Shown: positions 34,948 through 47,259 of the stretch, in pieces | Layout: the number at the start of each line of letters is the position of its first letter | Position numbering within the stretch: the stretch's first letter is position 1 | Origin: Gigaspora margarita | Taxonomy: Eukaryota; Glomeromycota; Glomeromycetes; Diversisporales; Gigasporaceae | DNA: 64,000 nt | Assembly: GCA_009809945.1 (NCBI GenBank) | Contig: WTPW01000590.1 | Coordinates: 127,834 to 191,833 of the forward strand | Direction of reading: 5' to 3' | Program-made: the position numbers and the translations under genes | The notes under the pieces: generated by a model | Seen by the model: the letters and a program-made list of their open reading frames with translations, nothing else | Databases searched by the model: none | Told to the model about the DNA's origin: nothing

Positions 34948-36577
34948 ATGACGAAGTTTTTCGAAAAGCTTTCAAATGATTGCCTTGAACTTCTTGATGA
35001 TAAAGAAGATTTCAATGTAATTATTAATGTTGGAGAAACAACAAATACTAAGAAATTCCAAGCGCATTCTAATATTTTAAGATATAGATCGTTGTATTTC
35101 CGCAATAAATTAACAAATTTTAAAAAAGATAAAAACAACATTAAAACGATTAATTTAAAGCATATATCCATTCAACAATTTGAAGTAATTATTAAGCAAG
35201 TTATTTATTTTGATTGATCAGTAAATTAGCCCTTTTTTTAAATGCCTAAACCTATGTATTATGGGTAGGTTTTCGTATTTGAATTTAGGGATTTAAATAA
35301 ATGGTCAATCTCAAGAATCTATTAAGACAATAATTATTAATTATATTATGTATTTGCTAAAACTAATTCTGAAATTACTAAATTTACAAACTTAATAAAG
35401 GTATATTTATGGAGGAGTGGTTTTATTAGAAAAAGATCAAGGAGCATCATTCATTTTTGAACTCCTCCTTGTTGCTTCCGAGTTTCTTCTTGATGAATTA
35501 GTAAACCACTTTGAAACACAATTAATTAATGAAAATGCACATTGGCTCCGTTTAAATTTTGCAAACATTTATCATAAAAGTTTCCAAAATGAAAATCTTC
35601 GAGAATTACAAAAATGGTGTAATGATATTTTGGCAAAGTATCCGGACAAAATTTTTGAATCAGAAGATTTCGCCACTCTTCCGAAAAATGCATTAATTTC
35701 ACTCATTAAACGAGATGATTTACAAATGGATGAAGGAAAAATTTGGGAACATGTTATCAGATGGGGAATTGATCAAAATAAATATTTACCGTTCGATCCT
35801 AAAGATTGGCCTCATGAGAATTTTCTAGCTTTAAAGACCACTTTACAGAATTGTTTACCTTTTATCCGTTATTTCCAAATGTCAAATGATGATATTGTTG
35901 AAAAAGTGAAGCCATATAAAAATATTCTTGATAAAAGTCTTTGGGATGATATACTTATAAAATTTTTTACTCCAAATAAACAAATATTATCAACGATTCT
36001 TCCTCCCCGTATGAAACCAACATTTGATCCATTTCCTTCAAAAGTTATCAATGAAAATCATGCAGCAGAAATTGCGTCATGGATTGATAAGAAAACTGAA
36101 ATGTATTCTGTGAAAAATAGTCCATATAAGTTTAAAATGCTTCTTCGTGGAACAAGAGATGGTTTTACTTTACAATCATTTTGGAATTTGTGTGACAAGC
36201 AAACAAATACTGTTGTGGTAATCAAGGTTAAAGGCACTGATGAAATTCTTGGTGGATATAATCCAATCCAATGGGATAAATCAGCTAATTGGATATATCA
36301 TAATGATATTTTTATTTTTTCATTAAAAAATGGTACTATTCAATCCTCTATTTTAAGTCGTTTAAAACCTTCACAACATGCAATTTATTGTGCTTCTAAT
36401 TATGGACCAACGTTTGGTGTTGGTCATGATATTTATATGGGAGATAATTTCAATCTAAATGATAATTGTTATTGTAAACATAGTTCATATGAAAAAGCAA
36501 TTAGAAACCAAAGTGGTAGATCTTATTTTTGTGTAGAAGAATATGAAATATTTCAAATTACGAAAAAAAACGAGTAA
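34948..36577 (+). CDS. A1: BTB-BACK-TLDc protein, 474 aa, two exons
   Basis: Exon 1 is 34948-35195 and exon 2 35401-36577. The frame is kept across a 205-nt intron, giving EVIIK|YIYGGVVLLEK. Residues about 20-110 form a BTB/POZ domain (DFNVIINVGE, FQAHSNILRYRS). About 120-220 form a BACK region, and about 297-472 a TLDc domain (LLRGTRDGFT, VVVIKVKGTDEILGGYNPIQ, SILSRLK, GPTFGVGHD). BTB-BACK proteins are commonly Cul3 adaptors, and TLDc domains are linked to oxidation resistance and V-ATPase binding in other eukaryotes; the role here is unknown. The 5' splice site is GCAAGT instead of the GTAAGT of A2 and A3. This is the best-preserved unit, with its own TATA box. Confidence 0.9.
35196..35400 (+). 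other. A1 intron with GC-AG ends
   Basis: It begins GCAAGTTATT and ends AATAAAG. In A2 and A3 the same site reads GTAAGT. GC-AG introns are a known minor class when the rest of the donor is strong, as here (AA|GCAAGT). If not spliced, translation would stop shortly after the BTB exon (TGA at 35215-35217). Confidence 0.8.
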
Positions 36578-36954
36578 TTTATTCAATATGAGTCAGTACA
36601 CAATGTACACCATCTAATTATAGCATGTCTTATTGAAATCTAACTAATATCTATATAAAATCTCTTTATAATAAATTGCAATACTTTAAACAATAATCAT
36701 AGTTATAGGACATAATGCAACTTTTTGAAATATAAATATTTTCCTGTAGTTGGTTTAAAGTAAAAGAGAAAGCAAACCAAAAGTATATATTATGTTTAAA
36801 ACTGTCTGTTATTTAATAACATTAGTATATAACCAGTGCTTCCGGCACGAAAGAATGTAAACTTATCATAATTTTATATAATTTATGCGTAAGTCAGTAA
36901 GTAATTTTCATGTGATTTCTAATTTTACATAAATGTGGTTTTTGAGGTCAAAAC

Positions 36955-37094
36955 TAGAGGTGCAGGCGAATCGTCCGAATGATTGCCGTAACTAGTTACG
37001 ACATAAGCTTTAGCTGTTAGCTAGTTACGGCTTAAGCCGTAACATCATTGGGGCATCATTGGGACGATTCGCCAGTGATTCGCTTGCATCTCAA
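36955..37094. mobile_element. hAT-like MITE, 140 bp, downstream of A1
   Basis: TAGAGGTGCAGGCGAATCGT opens it, and the mirror ending GCATCTCAA closes it. GTCAAAAC flanks both sides (36947-36954, 37095-37102). Inside are CGTAACTAGTTACG and GGCTTAAGCC palindromes. The same insertion is present in the A2-B2 unit (44077-44205) and absent at the matching points of A3-B3 and A4-B4. Confidence 0.85.
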
Positions 37095-37369
37095 GTCAAA
37101 ACTTATGATAATTGAAAAGGTATTGCGCAGTGTTTTCACTCAGAAAACTCAAAAGTTTGACACTGATAACGCAAAATTTTATTATTGTGACCTGTTTCAA
37201 TTTATTAATTTAACTAACTCAGAAATAGATTTGTATATAATTGATTTATAAATGAGCTGTGAGTTGGACAGACTTGCGAATAGTCTAAAAGGGCTCGGAC
37301 ATCCAAAATGTACTGTATGTATGTTGATGTACAACATTGGGTGTTGTATGCAAGTCTAGATAATTACTT

Positions 37370-38662
37370 TTGAACTCATCCTTATTGCTTCCAAGTTTAT
37401 TCTTGATAAATCAGTAAATTGCTTTGAAACACAATTATTTAAAGAAACCTCAAATTGCATCGGTTAAATTTTAAGCGCAATATCATAAAAGTTTCCAAAA
37501 TAAAAAAAACTTCAAGAATTGAAGAAATGAAGCAATAATATTATTGCAAAGTAATAAGTCTTTTGGATCAGAAGACTTTACTTCTCTTTTGGAAAATGTA
37601 CTAATCTTACTCATTAAGTGAGATGATTTACGGGTGGATGAAAAAAAATTTTAGAACTATGTTGTCAGATGGATGGAATTGCTCAAAGCACAGACTTACA
37701 GTCTGATCTTAAAGATTTGTCTCATGACAGTTTCCTCACCTTAAAGACTATTTTATTTTACAGAAGTTTTTTACCTTTTATCCGCTATTTCCAAATATAA
37801 AATGATGATATTTTGACAAAGTGGCCAGATAAAATATTCTTGAGAAAATCTTGGGGCTTATATACTTAAACTCCAAATAGACGAATATTATCTACAATTC
37901 TTCTACCACGTAAAATTTTAACACCAACATTCTAATTTAGAGAAATCGAACCATTTCCTTCAGAAGTCATCAATGAAGATCACGCAGCATAAATTGCGTC
38001 ATGGATTGATAAGAAAATTAAAGTGTATTCTGTAACGAATAATTCATACAAATTAAATTGCTACTTCGTAGAACAAGAGATGGTTTTATTAAAGAATCAT
38101 TTTGGAATTTATGAGACAAGCAAGTGAACACTGGTGTAATAATGATATAGACAAAATCCTCGGTGGATATAACCCAATCCAATGGGATAAACCAGTTGAT
38201 AATTGTGATGATACTTTTATTTTTTCATTGAAAAATGATACTATTCAATCCTCTATTCTAATCGCGTAAAAAATTCACAGTATCCAATTCTTTGTAATTA
38301 TTGTCCGAAGGACATATACTGTAGAGGCAAAAGTAGTCGATGTCTGTGTGTCCACTATTACGAATTTTGATTGGCTAGATCAGGTATAACATAAAAAAAC
38401 AACAATCAAAATAATCCAACTGATGCTAATTGGCTTATATTTGGTCCTTCGGACTCTAAATGGTTTACATTTTCCTAGTAATTATGGAACAAATTTTGGT
38501 GGTGGTAATGATCTTCATATGGGAGATAATTTCAATCAAAATAATAATTGTTATTGTGATTATGATTCATATGAAAAAGCAATTAGATACCAAGATGAAC
38601 CATTTTATGTAGAAGAATATGAAGTATTTCTAATTCAGAAAAACCAAATATCTAACAAATAG
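37370..38662 (+). pseudogene. B1: truncated TLDc pseudogene
   Basis: It runs from the BACK start (GAACTCATCCTTATTGCTTC) to the TLDc end (GGGNDLHMGDNFNQNNNCYC, VEEYEVFLIQKNQISNK). The BTB exon is missing. There are many small deletions, plus stops (ATTAAGTGA), and an insertion at about 38299-38450. The last 79 codons (38423-38662) stay open, but part of that frame is insertion sequence. Confidence 0.9.
38299..38450. mobile_element. Short insertion with TCCGAAGGAC ends in B1
   Basis: GTCCGAAGGACATATA near 38300 is mirrored by TATATTTGGTCCTTCGGAC near 38435. It interrupts the TLDc codons between CCAATTCTTTGTAATTA and AGTAATTATGG. It carries the GATTGGCTAGATCAGGTATA motif discussed in findings. 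Confidence 0.55.
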
Positions 38663-38669
38663 TTTATTC

Positions 38670-39466
38670 AATATATACATTGCGCAATGTATCTAAAATT
38701 ATAACGGCAGTATCTCTTCTGTACATTATTTAAAATATTAAACGTAATTTTAATAAGTATACAATACAGTATGTACCGGCAATCAAAAAAAGGATTTTTA
38801 TTACATATGTGCGTAATATTTTTGTTATATCAATAAGCACCATGCAATGATATAAATTATCTGAGCTGTAATATCTAATTATAACCTTTTCATTATAATT
38901 TATATGACCGTCTAAAAAAATGGTTACCTATTATTGTACTTATTCAGTTTTATTTGTTAGAATTGCTAATTAATTAAAAACATTTGTCTTATAGATTTGT
39001 ATTAATTCAATATATAATTATGCAAACATTTATTTGTCCTTCATTTATAAATAGTCTCTTACTATGAAAGATTTAAGAGTATTATTCTTTCTATTATCGA
39101 ACAAATTACCTATATTTATGAGAATCAGTTTATATTAGGCCACGTAAAGTTGATTTTTCGTTTTGCATTACATGTATTTAAAAATGCGGGACGGACGGAC
39201 GGATTTTTTTTTATTTATTTTTTTTTTTTTTGCATTTTTTTTTTTTTAATTTAATTTCTGCAAATAGAATAATGATCACATTTAAGGTTATACCAAGGTT
39301 AATTTTTCATTTTGAACAACAAGGAATCAAAAAATTGGGCCGGCAGTCATATTTTTCCTGTCAGTCCTATCGGACAATTAGGGAAATTAAGGTCTCCCTC
39401 GGGTGACACCGGATGAAAATAGCGTGAAAAAAGATGTCAAAAATCGAACAATTGGCACAATTGGGA

Positions 39467-39504
<38 letters not shown>

Positions 39505-40456
39505 AAAAATTGAAAAAATGGGACGGCGGGTAATGCAAAACGAAAAATCAACTTTGCGTGGCCTTAGATGTAAGCTTTTCTCAAATGTCGGGATAGATTT
39601 TAGCCAATTTCTAATGCAATCTAATTACACTAACTTAAGTAGTCGAAGATACATGTATTATAGACATTTGCTTGTTTTTTTTTCACTTGAAATAACAAAA
39701 AAACCCCTCAATTTACGTTAAATTAGATTAATGATGTATTTCACAATATTTAATTTCACATTATGCCTAATAATTCAATTCATCTACACAATATGCTATA
39801 TTTACATCTAAAATATAATAATGTTTAAGTTTTACATAGTGACAAAATGTAGAAAATGTATTGATATAGCGTAGTATAGTATTCGCGAAATGAAAAAACT
39901 TTATCAGTATTAATGTTTGTTAATCGATCTTTGATCGTGCCAGATTTCAGGGTTTTTTATTAAATTATCAAAAGTTTGAATTTAAATACATTACGAAATA
40001 CTTAGTCTAAAAAAAAGAAAGATATTAATAGTATTGATTGTTTTGTCTTCCCTATAAATTTTTTGTTCAGAAAATCGACTCCGTTCCGAACATTTTAAAG
40101 GATGTTTATTGAATGTAAATGTTTTTATACGTTGTTTATACGTTTTTTATGCATTTTTTATACGATAATTTTTAATCAAAATTTTCTATTTTTACATCCC
40201 ATACAAACATCGTAATGAAAACAGTAAAACATAAACTCCTATTCGGAAAATCGACACATTCCGAACAATTCCTGACAATTTTATATCATTCCTTTTTTAT
40301 AGGGCTTTATTATTCGATTCATTATATGGATGTACGAAATATACTGATTCTGGACAAGAAATGCAGTGATATATTTATCAATCGTATTATTAAATTCTTT
40401 ACGATAAGTTAAGAAAAATCTAGTAAAAACGATGCATCAATTATGAGAATAACGAA
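38670..40456. other. Unit spacer and distal promoter after B1
   Basis: No gene. It matches other spacers until the mirror point at about 40456. It contains the Harbinger MITE 39138-39563. Confidence 0.7.
39138..39563. mobile_element. Harbinger-like MITE, 426 bp
   Basis: GGCCACGTAAAGTTGATTTT, then CGTTTTGCATTAC, is mirrored at the right end. TTA flanks both ends (39135-39137, 39564-39566). The empty site survives in the B3 spacer near 49410 (mirror of ATATTAGATGTAAG). The interior has poly-T and a poly-A run of about 28 at 39472-39500, plus GGACGGACGGAC. The 95-codon frame at 39434 runs through the poly-A and is not a gene. Confidence 0.9.
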
Positions 40457-40930
40457 CACTACTGCATTTCATTGTGTACGTATTTATATCAAATCTGCCG
40501 CTCCTGTGAGCTGACTAAAAATTTCGGTAACCAATTAAAATTAAGAACCGTTTAACACAAAAAATCTCGTATTAATTTTCTTTATTACAAACCCTAATTT
40601 AGTAGCGAAAAATGTACCCTTAACCTAATAGTAAGGTAGTTGCAGTTTTACAACAAATTGTTAGTGATACTAGACTCGTCATATTTAAGATAGCAAATTT
40701 TAATCTATACCCGGAGTTTAATAAATATAATTAGATTTTAGGTAACCGGATTTTCGTTATTCTCATAATTGATGCAGTGATGCTTTTCAAGTTTGCGATC
40801 TAGGACCAAAATTGCTTTATGGAAACTAGATTTTTTTTTAACAGATAGTAAAGAATATAATATTACGGTTGATAATTGTGTTCTAATTTATAATTGTATT
40901 TCTCGATCAATCTGTATATTTCGTGTATCC
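40457..40930 (-). promoter_or_regulatory. Orphan A-type promoter at the mirror point
   Basis: On the minus strand it reads like the region upstream of A1, including TATAAATA (40488-40481) and TACACAATGAAATGCAGTAG. It stops just before the place where the ATG should be. From 40456 leftward the sequence switches to the opposite-strand copy of the distal promoter, so the promoter has no gene. Confidence 0.75.
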
Positions 40931-41023
40931 AATTAAAATCATTAATGAATAGAATAATAAGACAAAGCAACCAATGTTATTTATGATTCTTTCCTTTTCT
41001 TTGATTATGTGCTTTATATAGTA

Positions 41024-41759
41024 CAGTCGGACCTCTCTATAGTCACACCCCATATAGTCACACCTCTATATAAGCACCCAATATTGTGCAACAGACTTAA
41101 ATATAGTATAAAAACCTCCTTATAGTCACAAATCACCTATAATCACTATCACAAAAAAATTTTGATTTTTTTATCAATTTTATTAATAAAACCCTCTTTA
41201 TAGTCACAAATTTTGCCATATATGAATTAAAAAATCTGATTGGCTGATATTCATATTTATGTTTATTTAAAATATTCTATTAAAATTCTTAAAGGTTTGA
41301 CAGCAAATAACTTTTGATTCAGCGGTCTGATTTAAATGAAGCAACCGCCAAAATGTCCATCTCGATAAGACGATTCTAATGAGCCCAAAATCATTAAAAT
41401 CCAATCACAGGCTCCTGTGATCATTAAGGATTTGTGTTATTTCACATGTTTAAGAATTGATTAAATTTAAATATCAAGACAAAATCCTTAATGATCTTAG
41501 CATTTTGTAACTAGATTTGACAATTTTATACTCTTTAGAAAACACTGGTGGTCATTTTATCCAAATTGGGCCACTGGATCAAAAGTTATTCACTATCAAA
41601 TATTTTAAAATTTTTAATAGTATTTCAAATATGCGCAAATATATTACTAATTGACCTTTGGTCATGTGACTATTACAAAGCATTTTATTTATAGTCACAC
41701 CTCTATACAATCACCAAAATAAGGCGTGACCAACTTGTGATTATAGAGAGGTCTGACTG
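41024..41759. mobile_element. Tc1/pogo-like MITE, 736 bp
   Basis: CAGTCGGACCTCTCTATAGT and its mirror (ATAGAGAGGTCTGACTG) are the ends, flanked by TA (41022-41023, 41760-41761). AGTCACACCTCTATA repeats inside. The B3 spacer at about 48960-48975 (GTAATGTATTTAACATC) lacks it. The middle (41290-41600) is a hairpin of the CCAAAATGTCCATCT/GAGCCCAAAATC type seen in the large palindromes. Confidence 0.9.
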
Positions 41760-41761
41760 TA

Positions 41762-42714
41762 TTTAACATCAAACTTTTGATAATTCAATAAACAACACAG
41801 AAATCTATCAAAAGAACATTGATCGATTATCAATCATTAACATTGATAAGGTTTTTTTTATACGCTATATTAATACATATTTCGACTTTTCATCACTGGA
41901 CTAAAATTAAATTTAACATTAATATATTTTAAATGTAAATATAGCATATTATATAGGTGAATTGAAATTATTTGGCATAATGTGAAATTAAAAAATATTG
42001 TATAAAAAACTATAAGCAGCAATAATTATTTGAAAAATAAAGCAAATTTCACGGTGAAAATATATGCAATAACAAAATCTAAATGTATTTGACATTTATT
42101 TCGATAATTTGAATGCAAAATTTTTATTCATTGATCTCACAATTTAGCGTAAATTGTTAAATAGACCGTATCTAAGTGAAAAAAAAAACAGGCAAATATC
42201 TATAATACACGTAGATCTCGACTACTTAAGTTAGTGTGTATTATGTGATTTAAACTGATGCTCATAAAGATAGGTGATTTGATCGATAATAGAAAGAGTA
42301 ATAGCCATAAGTGTTTCATTGTAAAAGACTCTTTACAGATGAGGGACAAATAAATGCTTGCATAATTATATATTGAATTAATTCCAATTTATAAGACAAT
42401 GTTTTTAATTAATTAACAATTCTAACAAATAAAACTGAATTATTACAATAATAGGTAACTCTTTTTTTTTAGAAGGTCATATAAAGTAATAAACGAAAAA
42501 GTTCATAATTAGACATTATGGTTCGGATAATTTATATCATTGCATAGTGCTTATTGATTTAATAATAAATTAAACACATGTGTAATAAAAAATCCTTTTT
42601 TTGATTGCCTGTACATGCTGTATACTTATTAAAATTACGTTTAATATTTTCAATAATGTACAAAAAAGATACTGCTGTTATAATTTTTGATACATTATAG
42701 ATTGAATAAACGAT
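41762..42714. other. Unit spacer after B2 (inverted)
   Basis: No gene. It is an inverted copy of 38670-40000, sharing TTGCATAATTATATATTGAA and GACTACTTAAGTTAGTGT. Confidence 0.7.
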
Positions 42715-43833
42715 TTCTTAGATATTTAGTTTTTCTGAATTTGAAATACTTCATATTCTTCTACACAAAATGGGACATCCTGGTTCTAATTGCTTTTTCA
42801 TATGAATCATGATCACAATAACAATTATTATTTTGATTGAAATTATCTCTCATATGAAGATCATTTCCACCACCAAAATTTGTTCCATAATTATAATTAC
42901 AAAGAATTGGATATTTTACACGATTAGAATAGAGGATTAAATAGTATCATTTTCAATGAAAAAATAAAACCATCATCACAATTATCAACTGGTTTATCCA
43001 ATTGGATTGGGTTATATCCACAGAGAATTTTGTCAGTACCATTATTACACCAGTGTTCACTTGCTTGTCTCATAAATTCCAAACTGATTCCTTAGTAAAA
43101 CCATCTCTTGTTCACGAAGTAGCAATTTAAACTTATATGGATTATTCGTTACAGAATACACTTTATTTTCTTATCAATCCATGATAGCAATTTATGCTGC
43201 GTGATCTTCATTGATAACTTCTGAAGGAAATGGTTCGATTTCTCTAAATTAGAATGTTGGTGTTAAAATTTTACATGGTGGAAGAAATGTAGATAAAATT
43301 TGTCTATTTGGAGTAATAAATTTTTTAAGTATATAAGCCCCAAGATTTTCTCAAGAATATTTTATTTGGCTCCACTTTGTCAAAAATATCATCATTTTAT
43401 ATTTGGAAATAGCGGATAAAAGGTAAAAAATTCTGTAGCATAAAATAGTCTTTAAGGTGAGGAAACTGTATGTACAAATCTTTAAGATCAGAATGTAAGT
43501 CTGTGCTTTGAGCAATTTCCCCCATCTGACAACATAGTTTCAAAATTTTTTTCCATCCACCCGTAAATCATCTCACTTAATGAGTAAGATTAGTACATTT
43601 TCTAAAAGAGAAGTAAAGTCTTCTGATCCAAAAGACTTATTACTTTGCAATAATACTATTGCTTAATTTTTTCAATTTTTGAAGTTTTTTATTTTTTTAT
43701 GATACTGCGCTTAAAATTTAACCGATGCAATTTAGTTTTCTTTAAATAATTGTGTTTCAAAGCAATTTACTGATTTATCAAGAATAAACTTGGAAGCAAT
43801 AAGGATGAGTTCAAAAGTAATTATTAAACTTGC
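42715..43833 (-). pseudogene. B2: truncated TLDc pseudogene
   Basis: This is the mirror copy of B1, with the same missing BTB exon and similar small deletions. It lacks the 38299-38450 insertion: the mirror of TTGTAATTATAATTATGGAA is continuous near 42890. Stops and frameshifts occur throughout. Confidence 0.9.
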
Positions 43834-44076
43834 ATACAACACCCAATGTTGTACATCAACATCATACAGTACATTTGGATGTCCGAGCCCTTTTAGACTA
43901 TTCGCAAATTCTTAACTCATTTATAAATAATTATATACAAATCTATTTCTGAGTTAGTTAAATTAATAAATTGAAATAGGTCACAATAATAAAATTTTGC
44001 ACTATCAGTGTCAAACTTTTGAGTTTTCTGAGTGAAAATACTGCTCAGTACCTTTTCAATTATCATAAGTTTTGAC

Positions 44077-44205
44077 TAGAGGTGCAGGCGAATCGTCCCA
44101 ATGATGTCCCAATGATGTTACGGCTTAAGCCGTAACTAGCTAACAGCCAAAGCTTATGTCGTGACTAGTTACGGCAATCATTGGGACGATTCGCCTGCAC
44201 CTCTA
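44077..44205. mobile_element. hAT-like MITE, 129 bp, downstream of A2
   Basis: TAGAGGTGCAGGCGAATCGT and its perfect mirror are the ends. GTTTTGAC flanks both (44069-44076, 44206-44213). It is the orthologue of 36955-37094 in the mirrored unit, with better-preserved ends. Confidence 0.9.
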
Positions 44206-44475
44206 GTTTTGACCTCAAAAACTACATGTATGCAAAATTATAAATCACATGAAAATTAACTTACTGACTTACGCATAAATTATATAAAATTATGATAATT
44301 TTACATTCTTTCGTGCCGGAAGCACTGGTTATATACTAATGTTATTAAATAACGGACAGTTTTAACATAATATATACTTTTGATTTTACTCTAAACCAAC
44401 TCACAGGAAAATATTTATATTTCAAACAGTTGCATTATGTCATATAACTATGATTATTGTTTAAAATATTGCAAT

Positions 44476-45656
44476 CAGTGTTTAAAATTCAATGTTCTCA
44501 TGGTTCTCGATGAACATTTGAGTTTTTTTAAGAACATTAATTTTAAAAAAAGGTTCTCTTATTTGAGAACATTTTATCCTCTTGAAATGTTCTCAAAGAG
44601 AACATTTATAAAATTTTTATTTTCTAGATTTACTAATAAGAACAATAAATTATATAAAATGTTTATCAATTTGATAATGTAATTTGATCATGACAAATTC
44701 TGTACATATGTATATACTATGTATAGCACATATGTTTAAAGCTGTACAATATAGGTAACAAATAAATATTTAAGGAAATAGCCTTTAAAGATTTTAAAAT
44801 AAAACTTTTATTAGCCATGCAGTGTGTTTTTTATATTGAGAGGATTATTATTGTGTAGACTTATATATAGATGATTTGGGTCAAATGATATGCTAATACT
44901 AAGCAAGTAAAAAAGACACAAAGTATTTGTTAGTACAAAGTTTAAATAGTTAAATAACAAAGTAATTAGATTCAATTTTTTATTGCATTAACCAATAGTA
45001 GGATTAGTAAAATATTATAGAAGTTTTGTTTTACTATAAGCAAATATAAAAAGCACTTGAAGTTTTAACAAAATTATTAGAAATTAAATTGTATAATACA
45101 TTGTGTTATGTTGAAAAAATACAAAGAATCATATACAAAGTTTAAAAAATTATTAGATAAACATAACTTAGTATGTGAATTGTAAGTATAGAATTTATTT
45201 TCAAATAAGTTATTATTTTATTAACAATAGAATTCCTTATTAAAAATTATTTTATTTACTATATTAAACTATCAGAGCATAAGTTATTTATTTATAATCT
45301 ACTTATTTTATTAGTAAAAGTTAGATATAACTTTAATTCACAATATGTTAAACTACAAGTGAGTAAGTGCAGTATAAGAAAAGCTTAATTTTCAATTAGC
45401 ATACCAAGAATAGTGCAAACTTGATTATAGAATTAATTGTTATATTATTGATTTTATTAATTTGAATTAATTTTGTTGTAAATTAATAAATGATATATTA
45501 CAATATTGTTTGAAGCTAATATAAACATGAACATTCTTTAAAAATTAATGTTCAATATATATAATATATAATGAACACTAAAAAGTTTTTGAGAACAATA
45601 AAAATTTAAATTATGCTCTTTTGAAACATAACTTTTGATTTGAATTTTAAACACTG
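44476..45656. mobile_element. hAT-like element, 1.18 kb, GTTCTC motif
   Basis: CAGTGTTTAAAATTCAA and its mirror (TTGAATTTTAAACACTG) are the ends. ATTGCAAT flanks both (44468-44475, 45657-45664). GTTCTC/GAGAAC occurs many times near the left end and again near the right. The A1, A3 and A4 units keep the empty site (e.g. ATATTGCAATTTATTA at about 51385). No transposase frame is present. Confidence 0.9.
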
Positions 45657-45762
45657 ATTGCAATTTATTATAAAGAGATTTTATTTAGAATTAATTGCTT
45701 AGACTTTAATACGGTAAGGTATAATTAGATAGCGTACATTGTACTGACGCATATTGAATAAA

Positions 45763-47254
45763 CTACTCGTTAGATATCTTTTTTTTCTGAATTTGAAATA
45801 TTTCATATTCTTCTACACAAAAATAAGATTGTCCACTTTGATTTCTAATTGCTTTTTCATATGAACCATGTTTACAATGACAATGATCATTTTGATTGAA
45901 ATTATCTCCCATATAAATATCATGACCAACACCAAAAGTTGGTCCATAATTAGAAGCACAAAAAATTGCATATTGTGAAGGGTTTACACGACTTAAAATA
46001 GAGGATTGGATAATACCATTTTTCAATGAAAAAATAAAAATATCATTGTGACATATCCAATTATTAGCTGAATTATCCCATCGGATTGGATTATATCCAG
46101 CAAGAATTTCATCAGTGCCATTAACCTTCATTACGACAACATTATTTGCTTGCTTGTCACATAAATTCCATAATGATTGTACAGTAAAACCATCTCTTGT
46201 TCCACAAAGAAGCATTTTAAACTTATATGGATTATTTTTCACAGAATACATTTCAGTTTTCTTATCAATCCATGACGCAATTTCTGCTGCATGATTTTCA
46301 TTGATAACTTTTGAAGGAAATGGATCAAATGTTGGTTTCATACGGGGAGGAAGAATCGTTGATAATATTTGTTTATTTGGAGTAAGAAATTTTATAAGTA
46401 TATTATTCCAAAGACTTCCATCAAGAATATTTTTATATGGCTTCACTTTTTCAACAATATCATCATTTGACATTTGGAAATAACGGATAAGAGATAAACA
46501 ATTCTGTAAAGTGGTCTTTAAAGCTAGAAAATTCTCATGAGACCAGTCTTTAGGATCGAACGGTAAATATTTATTTTGATCAATTCCCCATCTGATGACA
46601 TGTTCCCAAATTTTTCCTTCATCCATTTGTAAATCATCTCACTTAATGAGCGAAATTAGTGCATTTTCATTAATTAATTGCGTTTCAAGGTGTTTTACTA
46701 ATTCATTAAGAAGAAACTCGGAAGCAACAAGGATGAGTTCAAAAATGAATGATTCTCCTTGATCTTTTTCTAATAAAACCACCCCTCCATAAATATACCT
46801 TTATTATGTTTGTAAATTTAGTAATTTCAGAATTAGTTTTAGCAAATACATAATATATAAATTAAATAATCATCATCTTAATGAATTCGTAAGATTAACC
46901 CTTTACTTAATCCCTAAATTCAAAATGCGAAAACCTACCCATGATACATAGGTTTAGGTATTAAAAAAAGGACTAATTTACTGATCCATCAAAATAAATA
47001 ACTTACTTAATAATTACTTCAAATTGTTGAATGGAAATATGCTTTAAATCAATCGTTTTAATGTTACTTTCATCTTTTCTAACATTTGTTAATTCATTAC
47101 GGAAATACAAAGATCTATATCTTAAAATATTAGAATGCGCTTGGAATATCTTAGTATTTGTTGATTCTCCAACATTAATGATTACATTAAAATCTTCTTT
47201 ATCATCAAGAAGTTCAAGGCAATCATTTGAAAGCTTTTCGAACAACTTTGTCAT
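45763..47254 (-). pseudogene. A2: BTB-BACK-TLDc gene with deletion and stop
   Basis: Exon 1 is 47254-47007 with donor AA|GTAAGT; exon 2 begins at 46798. Relative to A1, 153 bp of the BACK region are gone between two copies of AAAATGCA (junction near 46660). That is an in-frame loss of 51 codons. Soon after, CGA (Arg in A1 and A3) is TGA (46641-46639). Downstream the 287-codon frame from MDEGKIWEHV through TLDc stays open. A short BTB product, or a separate TLDc-only product from that Met, is conceivable. Its promoter region resembles that of A1. Confidence 0.88.
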
Positions 47255-47259
47255 TTGGT

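Noticed and set aside
35869-36051. Short frames antisense to the TLDc genes (35869-36051, 46301-46483, 34944-35171, 47031-47342, 52905-53150, 56428-56625)
   Set aside because: They mirror the conserved coding sequence of the A genes and change with it; no independent signal.
39434-39721. 95-codon frame with a poly-Lys run
   Set aside because: It reads through the poly-A of a Harbinger-like MITE and its right flank.
46639-46641. Reading AAGTGAGAT in A2 and A4 as a new intron donor rather than a stop
   Set aside because: No matching acceptor restores the conserved MDEGKIWEHV frame within a usual intron length; a plain CGA to TGA change is simpler.
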